This document shows, one piece after another, positions 35,303-35,758 of a stretch of 35,758 nucleotides of DNA. The stretch covers positions 1 through 35,758 of IMG/VR virus record IMGVR_UViG_3300021130_000009; one strand, given 5' to 3'. Below the pieces are notes generated by a model. The model did not search any database. It was given only the letters and a program-made list of their open reading frames with translations, and had not been told where the DNA came from. Source of the stretch: a virus. Within the stretch, counting starts at the first letter, position 1; the number at the start of each line of letters is the position of its first letter. The translations under genes were made by a program, and so were the position numbers.

Positions 35303-35758
35303 TTACTTGTGATTGTTTTTCAACTGCCAAAATTCTAACAGTTTTGTAAACATTAGCCAGTAACGGTCCATGTCGGCTGGGTCATGCTCAATAACTTTGG
35401 CGCCAGTAAAGCAAATAACGCCATCAACCATTTTGTAACCAACAAATACATTGGCGGCCCTGGCAGTAGGCATATTGAAACCCTGGCGGTAAGCGGCTAA
35501 TTGCATACCGTGTTCGGGATAAACATCAACTTTGCTAATGTCGGTAGTTTCTTTAGTTTTTACATCAAGTACGATTCCAGCAAAATCATGCCGCGATTTA
35601 GCAATCAAATCAGATTTACCGCCAAATCCCATAGGGTGAGCAAAAGACAATTCCGGCAACCATAATTGTTCGCCAAAGAAGTCTTTAATAGCCTGTTCTA
35701 CTGGCCTACACATTGGCATAGCTTCAGGTATCAAGTTACCTTCAAAGAACGCCTGTAT
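35303..35758 (-). CDS. Phage exonuclease, PD-(D/E)XK type, C-terminal part (cut by window edge)
   Basis: An open frame enters from the right edge as IQAFFEGNLIPEAMPM and runs 151 residues to the stop at 35303. The internal ATGs are not needed as starts. It carries the nuclease core: GFGGKSDLIA with the first Asp, GIVLDVKTKE with D-x-K, and GMQLAAYRQG, the Q-xxx-Y motif of RecB/Cas4-like enzymes. It completes the N-terminal part at 1-322: helix AADRGTA at that edge should lead through a few missing residues into IQAFFEGN. The full enzyme would be about 260 residues. Gene order (SSB-like, two small genes, exonuclease) is that of a phage recombination module. Confidence 0.8.
   Translation of the reverse strand: MQAFFEGNLIPEAMPMCRPVEQAIKDFFGEQLWLPELSFAHPMGFGGKSDLIAKSRHDFAGIVLDVKTKETTDISKVDVYPEHGMQLAAYRQGFNMPTARAANVFVGYKMVDGVICFTGAKVIEHDPADMDRYWLMFTKLLEFWQLKNNHK

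Overview
The window looks like almost the whole genome of a short-tailed, P22-type double-stranded DNA phage (Caudoviricetes), opened inside one gene. The left edge holds the first 107 codons of a leftward exonuclease gene and the right edge holds its last 151 residues. The molecule is therefore circular or circularly permuted, and only a few bases (a number of the form 3n+2) appear to be missing at the join. Base composition is AT-rich and most starts carry a GGA or AAGGA ribosome-binding site. Several small protein types (DUF7338-like, Ref-like nuclease, GH19 endolysin, spanins) are ones I associate with phages of betaproteobacteria, so a freshwater betaproteobacterial host is my guess, not a demonstrated fact. 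I see no integrase, DNA polymerase, primase, helicase or tRNA gene.

Left and wrap-around region. A leftward block (1619 to 1, continuing 35758 to 35303) encodes an SSB-like protein, small proteins and the PD-(D/E)XK exonuclease. A second leftward block (34998 to 33947) holds five small genes. A Cro/YdaS-like repressor (1720-1950) is divergent from the first block. About 500 bases of noncoding, strongly self-complementary sequence and an AT-rich stretch follow it. A rightward early block (2453-5445) then encodes a short replication-type protein, an overlapping pair that includes a sigma-70 region 4-like protein, a PD-(D/E)XK protein and a Ref-like HNH nuclease. A leftward pair at 5470-7040 encodes a SprT-like metalloprotein and a calcineurin-like phosphoesterase.

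The most unusual regulatory feature is one promoter design used at three early transcription units (before 2453, before 34998 and, degenerate, before 1619). A TAAAG-N4-CTTTA operator fills the spacer between -35 and -10, and a short ACGG...CCGT hairpin sits where the transcript should begin.

Late region (7106-33950, all rightward). RusA resolvase; a large polyvalent protein with a metallopeptidase motif and an ADP-ribosyltransferase-like tail; a GroES homologue; endonuclease VII; small and large terminase; P22-like portal, scaffold and coat; several small beta-rich proteins; a 1041-residue fibre with a self-cleaving S74 domain; gp4-like and gp10-like tail proteins that both carry insertions of the same beta-repeat; a cupin plus an Asp/Asn-hydroxylase-like oxygenase; three candidate ejection proteins, one with an M15 peptidase; a second, collar-type fibre; and a lysis cassette with an embedded Rz1 lipoprotein gene inside Rz and a GH19 endolysin. 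Genes are tightly packed, commonly with ATGA or TAATG overlaps, which suggests a few long operons.
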